5,564 bases of DNA from Phycisphaerales bacterium (lineage in GTDB: Bacteria; Planctomycetota; Phycisphaerae; Sedimentisphaerales; Anaerobacaceae): contig DQCG01000612.1 in NCBI GenBank assembly GCA_003533825.1, positions 1 through 5,564 of the forward strand. The letters are read 5' to 3'. The notes beneath the pieces are model-generated. The model did not search any database. It was given only the letters and a program-made list of their open reading frames with translations, and was not told the DNA's origin. Each line of letters starts with the position of its first letter. Positions within the stretch are counted from its first letter, which is position 1. Below are positions 4,115 to 5,564 of the stretch, one piece after another. A program made the position numbers and the translations under genes.

Positions 4115-5216
4115 TTATTCCATAAAACTTTAGCACCGTCCCGGCGACGTATTCGATCTCCTCCGGCGTAAGCTCCGGGTAAACCGGCAATGACATGACC
4201 TCGTTACAAAGCCTCTCGGCAACCGGCATGTCACCCTGCCTGTAACCGAGCTCTCCGAAGCAATCCTGCAGATGTAACGGCTTGGGATAAAACACCGCCG
4301 AGCCGATCTCATTTTCCGCCAGATATTTCTGGAGCTTATCCCTCTCGGGCACGGTCACGGTGTACTGGTGATAAATACTCACGTTATGCGAATCAATCGC
4401 CGGCGTCCGGACCGGTGAACCGGCGAAAAGGCTGTCGTACAGGGCAGCGTTTTGCCTTCGTTTCTCGTTCCACTCGTCGAGGTATTTGAGTTTGACGTTC
4501 AGGACCGCACCCTGTATGCCGTCCAGGCGGAAATTGCCGCCGATCACTTTGTAGAAATACTGCGGTTTCTGCCCGTGGTCACGAAGCGTCCTGATGTCAT
4601 CCGCCAGCGCGTCGGTGTTCGTCGTGACCAGCCCGCCGTCGCCGAAGCCACCGAGATTCTTAGTCGGATAGAACGAAAAGCATCCGCAGTCGCCAAAGGC
4701 GCCGGCCTTCGAGCCATCCCGGCTCGCACCGATGGCCTGGGCGGCATCTTCGATTACGGCAAGATCGTGCCGCTGAGCAATTTCCATAATTGCTTCCATC
4801 TCAGCAATCTGTCCGAACAAATGCACCGGAATAATTGCACGCGTCCTGTCGCTTATCTTCTCTTCGATGCGGGCCGGGTCAATGTTGCAGGAATCCGGAT
4901 CGACGTCCGCAAAGACCGGCCTTGCCCCGACCCTGACGACACAACCGGCCGTAGCAAAAAAGGAAAAAGGGGTCGTGATTACTTCATCGCCCGGCTTGAT
5001 ATCCAGCGCCATCAGGCTCACAAGCAGCGCATCGGTCCCGCTCGACACACCGATTGCATGTTTGCTGCCGCAATATGCGGCGACGTTCTGTTCGAACCGG
5101 GCCACCGCCGGACCGAGCGCAAAAGCCTGACTCTCGCAGACCTCGCCGATAGCCCGCGTGACTTCATCCTTGATAGTCGCATACTGCGCCTTTAAATCCA
5201 AAATCGGGATCCGCAT
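4110..5216 (-). CDS. DegT/DnrJ/EryC1/StrS family PLP-dependent sugar aminotransferase
   Basis: A 368-residue fold-type I aminotransferase that moves an amino group, usually from glutamate, to a keto nucleotide sugar. Family motifs are SSGTDAL at 58-64 (cofactor phosphate), VIEDAAQAIGA at 154-164 with D157 contacting the PLP ring nitrogen, and FSFYPTKNLGGFGDGG at 180-195 with K186 as the Schiff-base lysine. NFRLDGIQGAVL at 228-239 and MSLPVYPELT at 361-370 complete the pattern. It follows the WbpA-type dehydrogenase by 18 nt with AGGGAG 5 nt before the ATG, so the two are surely cotranscribed. The neighbour suggests WbpE-like formation of UDP-2-acetamido-3-amino-uronic acid, but the required WbpB-type oxidase is not here. 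FdtB-like dTDP-sugar 3-amination is an alternative. The TAG stop lies in the direct repeat at the edge of the inserted element. Confidence 0.93.
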   Translation of the reverse strand: MRIPILDLKAQYATIKDEVTRAIGEVCESQAFALGPAVARFEQNVAAYCGSKHAIGVSSGTDALLVSLMALDIKPGDEVITTPFSFFATAGCVVRVGARPVFADVDPDSCNIDPARIEEKISDRTRAIIPVHLFGQIAEMEAIMEIAQRHDLAVIEDAAQAIGASRDGSKAGAFGDCGCFSFYPTKNLGGFGDGGLVTTNTDALADDIRTLRDHGQKPQYFYKVIGGNFRLDGIQGAVLNVKLKYLDEWNEKRRQNAALYDSLFAGSPVRTPAIDSHNVSIYHQYTVTVPERDKLQKYLAENEIGSAVFYPKPLHLQDCFGELGYRQGDMPVAERLCNEVMSLPVYPELTPEEIEYVAGTVLKFYGIS

Positions 5217-5234
5217 TGAAACTCCCTTTCAATC

Positions 5235-5564
5235 TTACGCCTTAACAACTTTCTTCCCGGCTCCGCGAACGCCTGCCGTGGCGTTGCGCGTGTCGACAAC
5301 GAGCTTCGCATTCTTCACAATCCAGCCGTAGTCGTAATCACTATGGTCGGTCGATATTAAAACCACGTCGTAACCGGCCAGCATTTTCGCCGACAATTTT
5401 TTGCTGACCATTCTCAAATCATGCTGGCGCTGCTTGTGCGTTTTGGGAATGTAGGGGTCGTTGTAGTCAACCTTGGCGCCTTTTTGTCGCAGCAGCTCGA
5501 TCAGTTCAATCGAAGGCGATTCCCTCAAATCGTCTATATCCTTCTTATAAGCCAGGCCGAGAAC
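5235..5564 (-). CDS. UDP-N-acetyl-D-glucosamine (HexNAc) 6-dehydrogenase, C-terminal fragment cut by window edge
   Basis: The 109 visible residues are the UDP-binding C-terminal domain of a nucleotide-sugar 6-dehydrogenase. The fragment enters in frame from the window edge with VLGLAYKKDIDDLRESPS, the hinge motif of this superfamily. Then come VDYNDPYIP, VVLISTDHSDYDY and KLVVDTRNAT. The YNDPYIP and TDHSDYDY segments fit WbpA-type UDP-GlcNAc dehydrogenases, which make UDP-GlcNAcA, rather than the Ugd type encoded at 2010-3317. The catalytic cysteine domain is outside the window. The TTG at 5528 is an internal leucine codon (DDLRESP), not a start. The TAA stop lies 18 nt before the aminotransferase ATG, and that partner supports an amino-uronic acid pathway. 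WecC-type UDP-ManNAc dehydrogenase is possible. Confidence 0.88.
   Translation of the reverse strand, partial: VLGLAYKKDIDDLRESPSIELIELLRQKGAKVDYNDPYIPKTHKQRQHDLRMVSKKLSAKMLAGYDVVLISTDHSDYDYGWIVKNAKLVVDTRNATAGVRGAGKKVVKA

Noticed and set aside
4452..5195. Plus-strand open frame of 247 codons
   Set aside because: Antisense to the aminotransferase gene, which has all PLP-binding motifs; the plus frame has none.

Overview
The window is one strand of a polysaccharide-precursor (capsule, LPS or exopolysaccharide) gene cluster. Every gene I can support reads on the minus strand, so the order of transcription is from high to low coordinates. The organism is probably a Gram-negative bacterium with about 50% GC genes. 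The N-terminus of the specialised NusG protein (LKVSENPP, then a WWVAHTKSRNEKA-type NGN start) resembles, from memory, NusG paralogues of Planctomycetota such as Phycisphaerae. That assignment is weak and rests on recall only.

Layout in transcription order: (1) 5564-5235, C-terminal end of a WbpA-type UDP-N-acetylglucosamine (UDP-HexNAc) 6-dehydrogenase, cut by the window edge. (2) 5216-4110, a DegT/DnrJ/EryC1/StrS PLP sugar aminotransferase. (3) 4107-3909, a very AT-rich, highly palindromic 199-bp insertion-like element. (4) 3893-3345 (or from 3938), a NusG/RfaH/UpxY-type specialised elongation factor. (5) 3317-2010, UDP-glucose 6-dehydrogenase. (6) 1968-1597, a small four-helix membrane protein with an internal duplication. 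(7) 1547-603, a UDP-glucuronate 4-epimerase-type SDR. (8) 467-1, the N-terminal half of ammonia-dependent asparagine synthetase AsnA, with a GTG start and apparently its own promoter.

How the genes work together: genes 1 and 2 fit a route from UDP-GlcNAc to a 3-amino uronic acid (WbpA then WbpE chemistry; the WbpB oxidase step is not in this window). Genes 5 and 7 convert UDP-Glc to UDP-GlcA to UDP-GalA. The NusG paralogue fits a cluster-specific antiterminator that helps polymerase through long sugar operons. AsnA looks like an ordinary metabolic neighbour.

The most interesting feature is the stretch between the aminotransferase and the nusG-like gene. A pair of 24-bp imperfect inverted repeats (21/24), each followed after exactly 2 nt by an AT-rich hairpin, encloses a good extended -10 sigma70 promoter. 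The whole is bracketed at symmetric 6-nt distances by a 7-bp direct repeat TCCTAAC. Removing the element and one repeat copy joins the aminotransferase stop TAG to a Shine-Dalgarno AGGA and a TTG start with a 10-nt intergenic gap, that is, a normal tight operon. I infer a MITE-like insertion that split an operon, duplicated the stop/SD junction so both genes stayed intact, and gave the downstream half its own promoter and an alternative in-frame ATG. An invertible-promoter reading, as in Bacteroides capsule loci, is a less likely alternative.
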